Source of the DNA: Burkholderia arboris
GTDB lineage: Bacteria; Pseudomonadota; Gammaproteobacteria; Burkholderiales; Burkholderiaceae
Length of the DNA stretch: 64,000 nt
Direction: 5' to 3'
Assembly: GCF_902499125.1 (NCBI RefSeq)
Contig: NZ_CABVPX010000040.1
Coordinates: 1 to 64,000 of the forward strand
Part shown: positions 18,985 through 27,408 of the stretch, piece by piece
How the letters are laid out: every line of letters starts with the position of its first letter
Numbering within the stretch: position 1 is the stretch's first letter
The notes under the pieces: generated by a model
Database searches by the model: none
Seen by the model: only the letters and a program-made list of their open reading frames with translations
What the model was told of the DNA's origin: nothing
Translations under genes and position numbers: made by a program

Positions 18985-19024
18985 TAAAAAAACGCGGATC
19001 GATCGCTCGATCCGCGTTTTTTCT
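18985..19024 (+). terminator. Bidirectional Rho-independent terminator between topB and a LysR gene
   Basis: AACGCGGATCGA and TCGATCCGCGTT form a 12-bp stem flanked by seven A on one side and six T on the other. It can serve topB (plus) and the LysR gene (minus). Confidence 0.9.
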
Positions 19025-19062
19025 TTTGTGCCGGCGGCAACCGCCGCCCGGCCGTCGCGCCG

Positions 19063-20112
19063 TTACAGCGGCGACGGCACCGCCACGCGCGTGCGCGGCG
19101 AACGCGGCAGGCGCGGCGACAGGTTCGGGTCGGCCGCTTCCGGCTGCTCCGCACGCGTCTCGACGCCGATCGGCGCGAGCGCCGAACTCTGCGCGGCCCA
19201 CTGCTCGCCCATCGTCGCATCGGTCGAGTGGCTGAAATGCTCGACGAGGTGGTCGATGAACGTGCGCACCTTCGCCGGCAGATGGCGCCGGCTCGGGTAA
19301 GCGATGTTGATCTCGACCTGCGGCAGCCGGAACTCGGGCAGCAGCCGCACGAGCGCGCCGCGCGCGATGTCGCTGCCGATCAGGTAGCTCGGCAGGATCG
19401 CCACGCCCATCCCGAGCAACGCGAACTGACGCAGCATCGCAGTGTTGTTCGCGACGATCACGTTGGTCGGGCGCACGCGCACTTCGCCGTCCGGCCCCGT
19501 GAACACGCGCTCGTCGCCCCAGTATTCGGTCGGCAGGCTCAGGCTCGGGTGCTCGGCGAGCTGCTCCGGATGGGTCGGCACACCGTGCTTCTCCAGATAG
19601 CTCGGCGTCGCGCACACGGTCATGCAGCCGGTGGTCAGGCGCCGCGTGACGATGCTCGCGCTGCGCATCTGGCGCGTGACCACGATGCCGACGTCGAAGC
19701 CTTCCTCGACGAGATCGACCTGGCGGTCGACCAGCGTGAGATCCGGCACCACTTTCGGGAAATTCTCCGTGTACGACTGCAACACGGGCGCGAGGTTATG
19801 CAGGCCGAACACGACCGGCGCGACGATGCGCAGCGTGCCGACCGGCTCGTGATTGCGTGCGACGACCATCTGCTCGACATCCTCGAGCTCATCGAGGATC
19901 TGGCGGGCACGCTCCAGATAGACCTGACCCGACTCCGTCAGGGAGAGGCTGCGCGTGGTGCGGTTAAGCAAACGCGTGCCGAGCCGGCCTTCCAGGTCCG
20001 CGACGTGGCGCGTCGCGACCGCGTTGGAAATATCCATTGCGCTCGCGGCCCGCGCGAAACTGCCGAGATCTGCAACCTTGACGAACACGCGCATCGACTG
20101 CAAATGATCCAT
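19063..20112 (-). CDS. LysR-family transcriptional regulator with C-terminal extension
   Basis: The N-terminal winged HTH (about residues 1-60: GSFARAASAMDISNAVATRHVADLEGRLG) and the effector-binding domain are typical of LysR proteins. At 349 residues it is some 45 longer than usual; the extra C-terminal stretch is low-complexity (Pro, Arg, Ala rich). It is divergent from the D-2-hydroxyacid dehydrogenase gene across 427 bases with dyad sites, so that gene is the likely target. The ligand is unknown. Confidence 0.9.
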   Translation of the reverse strand: MDHLQSMRVFVKVADLGSFARAASAMDISNAVATRHVADLEGRLGTRLLNRTTRSLSLTESGQVYLERARQILDELEDVEQMVVARNHEPVGTLRIVAPVVFGLHNLAPVLQSYTENFPKVVPDLTLVDRQVDLVEEGFDVGIVVTRQMRSASIVTRRLTTGCMTVCATPSYLEKHGVPTHPEQLAEHPSLSLPTEYWGDERVFTGPDGEVRVRPTNVIVANNTAMLRQFALLGMGVAILPSYLIGSDIARGALVRLLPEFRLPQVEINIAYPSRRHLPAKVRTFIDHLVEHFSHSTDATMGEQWAAQSSALAPIGVETRAEQPEAADPNLSPRLPRSPRTRVAVPSPL

Positions 20113-20539
20113 AAACGACTCCTGCCGCTAGTACAACTTCAAAAAGATGAAGCAAATGCGTAATTCTCCTACGACAGCGGAAATGATGCAGAGTTGCTCA
20201 ACAAGGGGCCGGTTGACGATAAAAATAGTCAAAAATCCTCGCCTTCTGCGGATAGATGATCCAATTATTCTGATTGGAGCAACAATTGGGTGAACCTCGT
20301 CGAGTAAGTAGCTGAATCAGGAAAGACGTGTTTGATGCGACACAACAGCGCACCCTTCCACCCAGCACGCGAGCGGCGCCGGATCAGGCTCCCGCCAATT
20401 GCGGCGGAGCGTAACAACCTGTTAAAAAGACACCATCCGGGCGGCCAACGTAGCATCATGTCGGCCCCGGCCGGGCGGGACGGGTGCGCGACGTGCGCCG
20501 CCGCCACTGCCGCTTTCAACGCGCGACACCCCGTTCACC
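20113..20539. promoter_or_regulatory. Divergent control region between a LysR gene and a hydroxyacid dehydrogenase
   Basis: This region is noticeably richer in A/T than the genes around it. Two dyads stand out: TTGAC-N10-GTCAA at 20213-20232, and CCAAT-N7-ATTGG at 20261-20277, with a further CAATTGG just after at about 20284-20290. Dyads of this size in a divergent LysR region are usual operator candidates. I could not settle a -10/-35 pair for either gene, and the dehydrogenase has no obvious Shine-Dalgarno. Confidence 0.45.
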
Positions 20540-21553
20540 ATGAAAATTGCCATCCTCGACGACTACCAGGACGCCGTCCGCAAGCTGAACTGCTTCGAGA
20601 TGCTCGCCGGCCACGACGTAAAGGTCTTCAACAATACGGTGCGGGGCCTGGGACAACTCGCGAGCCGTCTGGCGGAAGTCGAGGCGCTCGTGCTGATTCG
20701 TGAACGGACCCCGATTTCCTCGCAACTGCTCGCCAAGCTGCCGAACCTGCGCATGATCAGCCAGACCGGCCGCGTGTCGAGCCACATCGATCTCGAAGCC
20801 TGTACCGACCGCGGCATCGCGGTGCTCGAGGGCTCCGGTTCGCCGGTCGCGCCCGCCGAGCTGACCTGGGCGCTGGTGATGGCCGCCCAGCGCCGCATTC
20901 CGCAATACGTTGCGAACCTGAAGCAGGGTGCGTGGCAGCAGTCGGGCCTGAAGACGTCGGCAATGCCGCCGAACTTCGGCCTCGGCCAGGTGCTGCGCGG
21001 CCAGACGCTCGGCATCTGGGGCTACGGCAAGATCGGCCGCCTCGTCGCCGGTTACGGCAAGGCATTCGGGATGAACGTGCTGATCTGGGGCCGCGAGCAT
21101 TCGCTCGAGGCCGCGCGCGCCGACGGCTACACGGCCGCCGAGAGCCGCGAGGCGCTGTTCGAGCAAAGCGACGTGCTGTCGCTGCACCTGCGCATGCACG
21201 ACGACACGCGCGGGATCGTGAAGCAGGAAGACCTGATGCGGATGAAGCCGACGTCGCTGCTCGTCAACACGAGCCGCGCCGAGCTGCTCGAGGAAAACGC
21301 GCTCGTCAACGCGCTGTCGCACAACCGTCCGGGGATGGTCGCGATCGACGTGTTCGAGAGCGAGCCGATCCTGCAGGGCTACAGCCTGCTGCGCATGGAA
21401 AACGTGATCTGCACGCCGCACATCGGCTACGTCGAACGCGAAAGCTACGAGCTTTACTTCAGCGCGGCGTTCCGCAACATCCTCGCGTTCGACGACGGCG
21501 ACATGTCGAGCGTCGCCAACCCGGAAGCGCTGACGCCGATCCGCAAGCGCTGA
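20540..21553 (+). CDS. D-2-hydroxyacid dehydrogenase family protein (NAD-dependent)
   Basis: This 337-residue protein belongs to the phosphoglycerate-dehydrogenase-like family. The NAD-binding motif is GIWGYGKIGR in the central domain. The catalytic trio is visible as Arg in VNTSRAELL, Glu in VFESEP and His in TPHIGY. The substrate-binding half is divergent, so the 2-hydroxy or 2-keto acid acted on is unknown. It is probably controlled by the divergent LysR regulator. Confidence 0.9.
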   Translation: MKIAILDDYQDAVRKLNCFEMLAGHDVKVFNNTVRGLGQLASRLAEVEALVLIRERTPISSQLLAKLPNLRMISQTGRVSSHIDLEACTDRGIAVLEGSGSPVAPAELTWALVMAAQRRIPQYVANLKQGAWQQSGLKTSAMPPNFGLGQVLRGQTLGIWGYGKIGRLVAGYGKAFGMNVLIWGREHSLEAARADGYTAAESREALFEQSDVLSLHLRMHDDTRGIVKQEDLMRMKPTSLLVNTSRAELLEENALVNALSHNRPGMVAIDVFESEPILQGYSLLRMENVICTPHIGYVERESYELYFSAAFRNILAFDDGDMSSVANPEALTPIRKR

Positions 21554-21601
21554 TCGCACGGGCTGCGCGCGTTGCGCGGCCCGCTTCTCCCTTCCCGATC
21601 G

Positions 21602-22468
21602 TCAGGCGGCCCCGCGGCCGCCCGTCATCGCGCCGACGCGCGTGAGGAAATGCTCGCCGTCGCGCCGCCCGAGATCGTACGCATGCCGCATCTGCGACGG
21701 ACTCGTGTAATCCCAGCTCGAAATCGGCACCTTGCTCGACGGTTGTACGTACAACCGCCGCTGGTCGCCGTGCGCGACCGTGAACATCTGCGGCCGCGGA
21801 TACAGCCGCGTGACGAGCACCAGTACGTCACCCGGCGACGGGTCGAGCGCATCGACCGGCACGTTGTCGACCATCCCGCCGTCGAGCACGGGCCGGCCAC
21901 CGCGACGCAGCACCGGCGTGAACGGCGGCGTACAGGACGACTGCAGGATCAGGTCGGCGAGTTCGTCGACACGCGTGCAGGCCTGCGCGCGCACGAATTC
22001 CGGCCGAAAGCCGAGCGAGCGCCCGAGCGTCGGGTGCAGCGTCTTGCGAACGTACTTCTCGATGTTGTACGCGACCAGGCCTGCTGCGACCGCGCTGCGG
22101 GCGCCGAGCCAGCGCGGCACGTGCGATACGCCGATGCGGATCTCCGGCGCGCCGGCCAGCTTCGCGAACGGCTCGCCGTAGATGTCGAGCAACGCCTGGC
22201 GATAGATCCGGTAGTGCGGAAACACGGGCTCGCGCCCGAACAGGTTGCCCCAGTACGCGTTCTTGCGGTTGTGGCGCAGCGCCTCTTCGTAATAGCGCAT
22301 CACCCACGCGGCGTCACGCGTATACAGCATGCACGCGGTCGCCGCGCCGGCCGAGATGCCGGTGATCACGCGCGGGCGCAGGTCGAGCGCCGGCCGCGCG
22401 ACATCCCAGAAGCCGGCCTGCCACCAGCAGCGATTGCCGCCGCCCGCAAAGACGATCTGGTCGAACAT
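21602..22468 (-). CDS. Patatin-like phospholipase
   Basis: This 288-residue protein has the patatin Ser-Asp dyad: the oxyanion loop FAGGGNRCWW near the start, the nucleophile Ser in GISAG (about residue 40) and the Asp in LDGGMVDN. There is no signal peptide, so a cytoplasmic or injected role is possible. The start is MFDQIVF at 22468. The thioesterase gene ends 8 bases upstream on the same strand, so the two form a lipid/acyl-ester operon. The lipid substrate is unknown. Confidence 0.88.
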   Translation of the reverse strand: MFDQIVFAGGGNRCWWQAGFWDVARPALDLRPRVITGISAGAATACMLYTRDAAWVMRYYEEALRHNRKNAYWGNLFGREPVFPHYRIYRQALLDIYGEPFAKLAGAPEIRIGVSHVPRWLGARSAVAAGLVAYNIEKYVRKTLHPTLGRSLGFRPEFVRAQACTRVDELADLILQSSCTPPFTPVLRRGGRPVLDGGMVDNVPVDALDPSPGDVLVLVTRLYPRPQMFTVAHGDQRRLYVQPSSKVPISSWDYTSPSQMRHAYDLGRRDGEHFLTRVGAMTGGRGAA

Positions 22469-22476
22469 CGCGCCGC

Positions 22477-22881
22477 TCAGCTGACGAGCGCGTAGGTCGA
22501 CGTCGCGTGGACGGCCATCTTGCCGTCCTCGTCGAACAGCTCGACTTCGCCGAACACGAGGTTGCGGCCCATCCGCAGCACGCGCGCGGTGACGAGCACA
22601 TCGCCCTTGCGCACGGGACGCATGAAGTTCGTGTTCAGCGATACCGTCGTCATCGGCCGGAATTCGCCGAGCGCGACCGAGATCGCGACCACCATCGCAG
22701 TGTCGGCGGCGGCCGTGAACACCTGGCCGCAGATGATGCCGCCCGAATGGCGGAATTCGCCGGAAAACGGCAGGCGCAGCGTGACGCTGTCGTCGCCGAT
22801 CGACACGGGGACCAGACCCAGCGAGCGGACCCACGGGGCCAGCAGGCGATCCAGCAATTCGCGGACTGCGTTTTCGTCCAT
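22477..22881 (-). CDS. PaaI-type hotdog-fold thioesterase
   Basis: This 134-residue protein has the hotdog thioesterase core (RHSGGIICGQVFTAAADTA), then the long strands seen in acyl-CoA thioesterases (TTVSLNTNFMRPVRKGDVLVTA). It probably hydrolyses an acyl- or aryl-CoA. The start MDENAVRELL was chosen because the upstream frame has no similarity; the ribosome site is weak. It is followed at 8 bases by the patatin gene. Confidence 0.87.
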   Translation of the reverse strand: MDENAVRELLDRLLAPWVRSLGLVPVSIGDDSVTLRLPFSGEFRHSGGIICGQVFTAAADTAMVVAISVALGEFRPMTTVSLNTNFMRPVRKGDVLVTARVLRMGRNLVFGEVELFDEDGKMAVHATSTYALVS

Positions 22882-23029
22882 CTTCGAATGTCCAGAAAGC
22901 GTTGCGCGACCGCCGCGCAACACGTGTGGCGTCATCATACCGGGAGCGCGCAAACCGCGACCGCTCGTTATCGCGCCGACAGCTGCCGTTGGCGGGACGA
23001 AATATTTTGAGGAAATTTGCAGAAAGGTC

Positions 23030-23058
23030 TTGCCAAGACTTAATTACTCACGCATAAT
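23030..23058 (+). promoter_or_regulatory. Sigma70-type promoter of tRNA-Lys
   Basis: TTGCCA and CATAAT are separated by exactly 17 bases; the -10 ends 13 bases before the tRNA. Confidence 0.75.
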
Positions 23059-23071
23059 CTTTCTTCTGTTG

Positions 23072-23147
23072 GGGGCGTTAGCTCAGTTGGTAGAGCAGCG
23101 GACTCTTAATCCGTAGGTCGAGTGTTCGAGTCACTCACGCCCCACCA
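23072..23147 (+). tRNA. tRNA-Lys (CTT)
   Basis: The 76-nt cloverleaf runs from GGGGCGTTAGCTCAG to an encoded CCA. The acceptor stem GGGGCGT/ACGCCCC is perfect. The anticodon stem GCGGA/TCCGT closes the loop CTCTTAA, giving anticodon CTT (reads AAG). The T arm is GAGTGTTCGAGTCACTC. It has its own promoter and terminator. Confidence 0.96.
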
Positions 23148-23155
23148 GGAATTTC

Positions 23156-23190
23156 AAAGGCCGGTTAGCGCAAGCTAACCGGCCTTTTCC
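23156..23190 (+). terminator. Rho-independent terminator of tRNA-Lys
   Basis: AAGGCCGGTTAGC and GCTAACCGGCCTT form a 13-bp stem with a 4-base loop, ending in TTTTCCTTTT, nine bases after the tRNA. Confidence 0.92.
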
Positions 23191-23476
23191 TTTTCCGCCG
23201 CCGTATTCACGGCGCGCGCCATTCGCGGTACGCAACCGCACGCCTCTCGCGCATCGTTTCCGCTAGAATCGTCCGACAAATACCACACGACCGGCGCAGG
23301 CACTGTCGTTTGCCCGCCGGCACTGAGAGAACATGGGACGTCAGACATGGAAGCATGTGAACGAGACGCGACCATTCAGAGGGCCTGGTTGCGCCGATAT
23401 CGGCTTGTCCGCCGGGACGAGCCGCTCACCCGATCACACCCGACTCCGCCGCGCGACGCACAAACTGGATCGGATC

Positions 23477-24382
23477 ATGCCGGGTAAGGACGCGCTCGTC
23501 GCGATACTGCTCGGCGTCGTGCTGCTCGTGCTGGCCGGCGTGTTCGCCGCCACGGCCGGCGGCGAAACCGGTCGTCTGGTCCGTGCGCCAGGCACGGTCG
23601 TGCGCATCGTGCAGGACAGCGACGCGATGCGCGCGTACCGGCCGATCGTCGCGTATCTGTCGAACGACGGACAGCGCCGCGAAATTGCCGGCAACACCGC
23701 ATCGACCGTCCCCGCGTACGACATCGGCGAAAACGTCGACGTGCTGCTCGACCCCGACCACCCCGACCGCCCCGCCCTGATCGACGATTTCTCGCAACGC
23801 TGGTTTCCGGTGGCCGTGCCGGCGCTGCTCGCCGTCGCGTCGTTTGCGATCGGCGGCCTGCTGATCGGCGGCGAGCGCCGCCGCCGGCAATCCGAGCCGC
23901 CGCCGACCCGCGCCACACGCAAGGAAGCGAGGCGCCGCTGGGATGTCGCGATCGTGCTGATTCCGATCGCGATCGGCACGGGCTTCCTCGCCGGCGCCGG
24001 TGCGACCGGGCTGCGTCAATGGCAGATCGTCCATCACTACGCGCGCTCGACCGGCCATGTCGTCGAGATTGCGAAAAACGGGCGATCGTCGCGGTCGCGC
24101 GCGTCGCTCTATTCGGCCATCGTCGCATTCACGACCGACAGCGGGCGGCTGATCACGTTCGCCCAGGGCTCGGCGTCGTCGCATCCGGGCCTGCACGAAG
24201 GCGACGCGGTCGACGTGCTGTACGACCCCGTCACCCCCGAACGCGCGATCGTCGACCGTTTCTGGGATCGCTGGGGCCTCACGGCGATCCTGTTCGCGAT
24301 CGGTGCGCCGTTCCTCGCGGCCGGACTGTTCGTCGCCGCGACGCTGTGGCCCGAACATCGTCCGCACGAAGCCGCCCAGTGA
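23477..24382 (+). CDS. DUF3592-type membrane protein
   Basis: This 301-residue protein has an N-terminal membrane segment (ALVAILLGVVLLVLAGVFAA), a membrane segment near residue 125, one near 160 and one near the C-terminus. Between them two similar extracytoplasmic modules contain the DUF3592 pattern (APGTVVRIV...YRPIVAYLS...VDVLLDP, and again STGHVVEIA...YSAIVAFTT...VDVLYDP). The module thus looks internally duplicated. Function is unknown. The ATG at 23477 was chosen because the first membrane segment follows at once; the upstream in-frame ATG would add about 48 unlikely residues. Confidence 0.78.
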   Translation: MPGKDALVAILLGVVLLVLAGVFAATAGGETGRLVRAPGTVVRIVQDSDAMRAYRPIVAYLSNDGQRREIAGNTASTVPAYDIGENVDVLLDPDHPDRPALIDDFSQRWFPVAVPALLAVASFAIGGLLIGGERRRRQSEPPPTRATRKEARRRWDVAIVLIPIAIGTGFLAGAGATGLRQWQIVHHYARSTGHVVEIAKNGRSSRSRASLYSAIVAFTTDSGRLITFAQGSASSHPGLHEGDAVDVLYDPVTPERAIVDRFWDRWGLTAILFAIGAPFLAAGLFVAATLWPEHRPHEAAQ

Positions 24383-24422
24383 TGCGCACGGGACGCGTGC
24401 GACGACCGTAGCGGCACGCGCT

Positions 24423-25037
24423 TCACCGCTCCCGGAACGCCTCGACCTTCGCGCGGTTTCCGCACGTGCGCATGTCGCACCAGCGCCGCCCGACGCCACG
24501 GCCGCGATCGACGAAGAACCACGTACACCGGCCGCACTGCCGCACACGCGCGAAATCGTCACTGCGCATCAGCTGCTCGAAACCGAGCGCGGCCGCATCG
24601 ATCCAGCGTGACGCGGCGCGCGCATCAGGCCGCCACGCAAAGCGGCCGCCGACCGCGTCGAACGCGCTGCGGCCGATCGCTTCGCGGATCGCCATCGCAA
24701 GCCGGTCCGCGGCGCGCGCACCGGCGCTCCCCCCCTCCTCCGCCGTCAGGTGCACGATCGCGGCGTACGCGTCGTCGCGAAAACGGCGCAGCGCAGCCAG
24801 CTCGTCAGGTCCGTCCAGCCGCGGACGACGCAGCAGCCGCGCCAGATCGTCCGGCGCCAGCAACCCGGATGGTTCGGCCCACGCGCGCACGGCCGGCCAG
24901 TCGACGAGCTTGTCCTCGTCGCGCGTCTTGCCCGTATCGGCCACCGTGTTGAGGAAGTCGAGCGCCGGATGCCCCCCGACGAAATCCGCCGCGCCCCAGG
25001 CGGGCGCGAATTGCGCCGGCTCAGATCGAGTAACCAT
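24423..25037 (-). CDS. CGNR zinc-finger transcriptional regulator
   Basis: This 204-residue protein starts with the ABATE-type domain (GGHPALDFLNTVAD...) and ends with a treble-clef zinc finger: CGRC, then RRWCDMRTCGNRAKVEAFRER, which contains the diagnostic CGNR motif. Such proteins are one-component regulators, often of neighbouring genes. It is divergent from the alpha/beta hydrolase gene 81 bases away, which is its most likely target. Confidence 0.9.
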   Translation of the reverse strand: MVTRSEPAQFAPAWGAADFVGGHPALDFLNTVADTGKTRDEDKLVDWPAVRAWAEPSGLLAPDDLARLLRRPRLDGPDELAALRRFRDDAYAAIVHLTAEEGGSAGARAADRLAMAIREAIGRSAFDAVGGRFAWRPDARAASRWIDAAALGFEQLMRSDDFARVRQCGRCTWFFVDRGRGVGRRWCDMRTCGNRAKVEAFRER

Positions 25038-25118
25038 TTATTTTCACCTGTCGGTTTCACATCCGGACAATCCGGCGTAACCTGTTAACAACCAAAACAG
25101 GTTAGCACGGAGAAGCCG

Positions 25119-25934
25119 ATGCTCGAACTCGCGAATCGCTTCAATTTCGAAGGCCACCGGATTGCATGGGGCACGCTCGGCGAAGGCCCGCCGCTCGTAC
25201 TCGCGCACGGCACGCCGTTTTCGTCGCAGGTCTGGCGCCGGATCGCACCGTGGCTCGCGCGGCGTCATCGCGTGTATTTCTACGACTTGCTCGGCTACGG
25301 CCAGTCCGACATGCCGGACGCGGACGTGTCGCTCGGCCGCCAGAATGCGCTGTTCGGCGCGATGCTGAATGAATGGAAGATTTCACGGCCACGCGTGCTT
25401 GCACACGACTACGGCGGCGCAACCGTGCTGCGCGCGCACTTCCTGGACGGCATCGCGTATGCGGATCTCACCCTCGTGAATCCGGTCGCCATCGCGCCGC
25501 AGGGGTCGCCGTTCGTGCGCCATGTCGCGCAGCACGAGGCCGCATTCACCGGCCTGCCCGCGTATGCGCATCACGCGCTCCTGTCGGCCTATCTCGGCAA
25601 TGCGGTCGCGCGGCCGCTGAGCGACGAAGCGCTGTCGATCTACCGCGCGCCGTGGCTCACGCCCGCCGGTCAGGCCGCGTTCTATCGCCAGATCGCGCAG
25701 ATGCGCCAGCGCTACATCGAGGAAGCAGAGGCCCGCTACGCGCCGCCTGATTTTCCGGTGCGTATCGTGTGGGGCGAGGACGACGCGTGGATTCCGCTCG
25801 AACAGGGGCAGGCGCTCGCCGATCGCATCGCGAACGGCAAGCTGATCACGGTGCCGCACGCGGGCCACCTGGTCCAGGAAGATGCGCCGGAGGCGATCGT
25901 CGCCGCAGTCCTGGACGGGCACGCGCCGGACTGA
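25119..25934 (+). CDS. Alpha/beta hydrolase with aspartate nucleophile (dehalogenase/epoxide-hydrolase type)
   Basis: This 271-residue protein has the alpha/beta-hydrolase fold: the oxyanion loop LAHGTPFSSQVWR, the nucleophile elbow VLAHDYGGATVL, the acid region VWGEDDAWIP and the catalytic His in VPHAGHLVQED. The elbow has Asp where esterases have Ser, as in haloalkane dehalogenases, fluoroacetate dehalogenases and epoxide hydrolases, so a covalent-ester mechanism is expected. The substrate is unknown. A GGAG site precedes the ATG. The divergent CGNR regulator suggests inducible use of some xenobiotic or ester. Confidence 0.88.
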   Translation: MLELANRFNFEGHRIAWGTLGEGPPLVLAHGTPFSSQVWRRIAPWLARRHRVYFYDLLGYGQSDMPDADVSLGRQNALFGAMLNEWKISRPRVLAHDYGGATVLRAHFLDGIAYADLTLVNPVAIAPQGSPFVRHVAQHEAAFTGLPAYAHHALLSAYLGNAVARPLSDEALSIYRAPWLTPAGQAAFYRQIAQMRQRYIEEAEARYAPPDFPVRIVWGEDDAWIPLEQGQALADRIANGKLITVPHAGHLVQEDAPEAIVAAVLDGHAPD

Positions 25935-25958
25935 CCTCCGCCGGCATCGCGAGTCGTA

Positions 25959-26717
25959 TCAGAACGCCGGCACGCCCTGCGCGAGCGTCGCGACGAACTT
26001 CGCGGTGCGCGGGTCGCGCGGCCGGCCGAACAGGTCGCGCGAGGCACCGGCTTCGACAATGCGACCGCCCGCGAGGAACACCGCGTCGTGCGCGATCGAT
26101 GCGGCGAGGCGCAAGTCGTGCGTGGCCATCAGCATCGTCGTGCCTTCGCGTGCGAGCTGGCGCAGCACCTCGACCACTTCGACGGACAGCTCGGGATCGA
26201 GCGCCGACGTCGGCTCGTCGCACAGCAGCACCTGCGGCGACGGCGCAAGCGCGCGCGCAATCGCGACGCGTTGCTGCTGGCCACCCGACAGCGTACCGGG
26301 CCACGCGTCGGCCTTGTCCGCGATGCCGACCTTCTCCAGCAGCGCAAGCGCGCGCTCGCGCGCCCGTTCGCGCGGCCAGCGCTGCACGGTCACGAGCCCT
26401 TCCATCACGTTCTGCACGACGCTCAGGTGCGGAAACAACTGGAAGTTCTGGAACACCATGCCGGTCTGCCTGCGCACCGCGAACACCGCGTCGCGCGACG
26501 GCCGGCGCCCCGGCGCAAATTCAATGCGCGCATCGCCGACCGCGAGCGTGCCCGCCTCCGGCACTTCGAGCAGGTTCACGCACCGCAGCAGCGTGCTCTT
26601 GCCGCTGCCGGACGGCCCGATCAGCGCGGTCACGCTGCCCGGCTGCAATGCGAGGTCGATGCCGCTCAGCACGCGATGCGCGCCGAACGACTTGTCGATA
26701 TGGTCGAGACGGATCAC
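25959..26717 (-). CDS. Amino-acid (probably cystine) ABC transporter ATPase
   Basis: This 252-residue polar-amino-acid type ABC ATPase has Walker A GPSGSGKST, Q loop, the signature [15 protein letters not shown], Walker B LLCDEPTSALDP and the H-loop ATHDL. It starts with GTG at 26717, overlapping the permease stop (GTGA), so it is coupled to it. With the permease and binding protein it makes an importer of the TcyJLN/FliY type, taking up L-cystine and related compounds; the substrate is inferred from the binding protein. Confidence 0.9.
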   Translation of the reverse strand: MIRLDHIDKSFGAHRVLSGIDLALQPGSVTALIGPSGSGKSTLLRCVNLLEVPEAGTLAVGDARIEFAPGRRPSRDAVFAVRRQTGMVFQNFQLFPHLSVVQNVMEGLVTVQRWPRERARERALALLEKVGIADKADAWPGTLSGGQQQRVAIARALAPSPQVLLCDEPTSALDPELSVEVVEVLRQLAREGTTMLMATHDLRLAASIAHDAVFLAGGRIVEAGASRDLFGRPRDPRTAKFVATLAQGVPAF

Positions 26718-27394
26718 CGCAACTCCGCCTGGAACAGCGCGTGACGGCCGAAGCGGGCTTCGAGGCGGCGTTGCAGCGTGGACAGCACCGAACTGAACAG
26801 CAGGTAGATCAGCGCGGCTTCGGTATAGAGGATCAGCGGCTCGTATGTCACGGCCGCGATCCGCTGCGCCGCCTGGAAAATCTCGGGCACGGTCAACACG
26901 GCCGCGAGCGACGTGTCCTTCACGAGCAAGATGAACGAATTCGACAGCGCGGGCAACGCCACGCGTGCGGCCTGCGGCAGGATCGCGCGGCGCAATGCCT
27001 GCGCGCGCGTCATCGCCATCGAGTACGCGGCCTCCCACTGCCCCTTCGGCATCGATTCGATCACGCCGCGAATCACCTCGGCGTTGTACGCGCCGACGTT
27101 CAGCGAGAAGCCGATCACGGCGGCCGTCAGCGGGTCGAGCACGATGCCGACGTTCGGCAATCCGTAGAAGATCACGAACAGCTGCACGAGCAGCGGCGAG
27201 CCGCGGAACAGCCAGATATAGAAGCGCACGGCGGCCTGCGCCCAGCGCGGCCCGAACAGGCGCGTGAGCGCCGCGCCGAATGCGAGCAGCAAGCCGATCG
27301 CGAACGACGCGAGCGTGAGCGGAACCGTGAACACGAGCCCTGCGTAGAGCAGGGGCCGCAGCGATTCCGCCATCAGGTGCAGCCAGGCCGGCAT
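26714..27394 (-). CDS. Amino-acid (probably cystine) ABC transporter permease
   Basis: This 226-residue inner-membrane permease of the HisM/TcyL type has about five membrane segments. The EAA loop (GQWEAAYSMAMTRAQALRRAILPQA) contacts the ATPase, and the RGSPLLVQLFVIFYGLP motif is typical of polar amino-acid permeases. Only one permease gene is present, so the channel is probably a homodimer, as in cystine importers. Confidence 0.92.
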   Translation of the reverse strand: MPAWLHLMAESLRPLLYAGLVFTVPLTLASFAIGLLLAFGAALTRLFGPRWAQAAVRFYIWLFRGSPLLVQLFVIFYGLPNVGIVLDPLTAAVIGFSLNVGAYNAEVIRGVIESMPKGQWEAAYSMAMTRAQALRRAILPQAARVALPALSNSFILLVKDTSLAAVLTVPEIFQAAQRIAAVTYEPLILYTEAALIYLLFSSVLSTLQRRLEARFGRHALFQAELR

Positions 27395-27408
27395 CGTTCA
27401 GTCTCGCG

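Noticed and set aside
16901-19615. 904-codon minus-strand frame across topB
   Set aside because: Antisense to topB with its complete motifs; the part beyond 19063 is the LysR gene in another frame.
21554-21601. GC-rich hairpin between the dehydrogenase and patatin genes as terminator
   Set aside because: The stem is imperfect and there is no T run on either strand.
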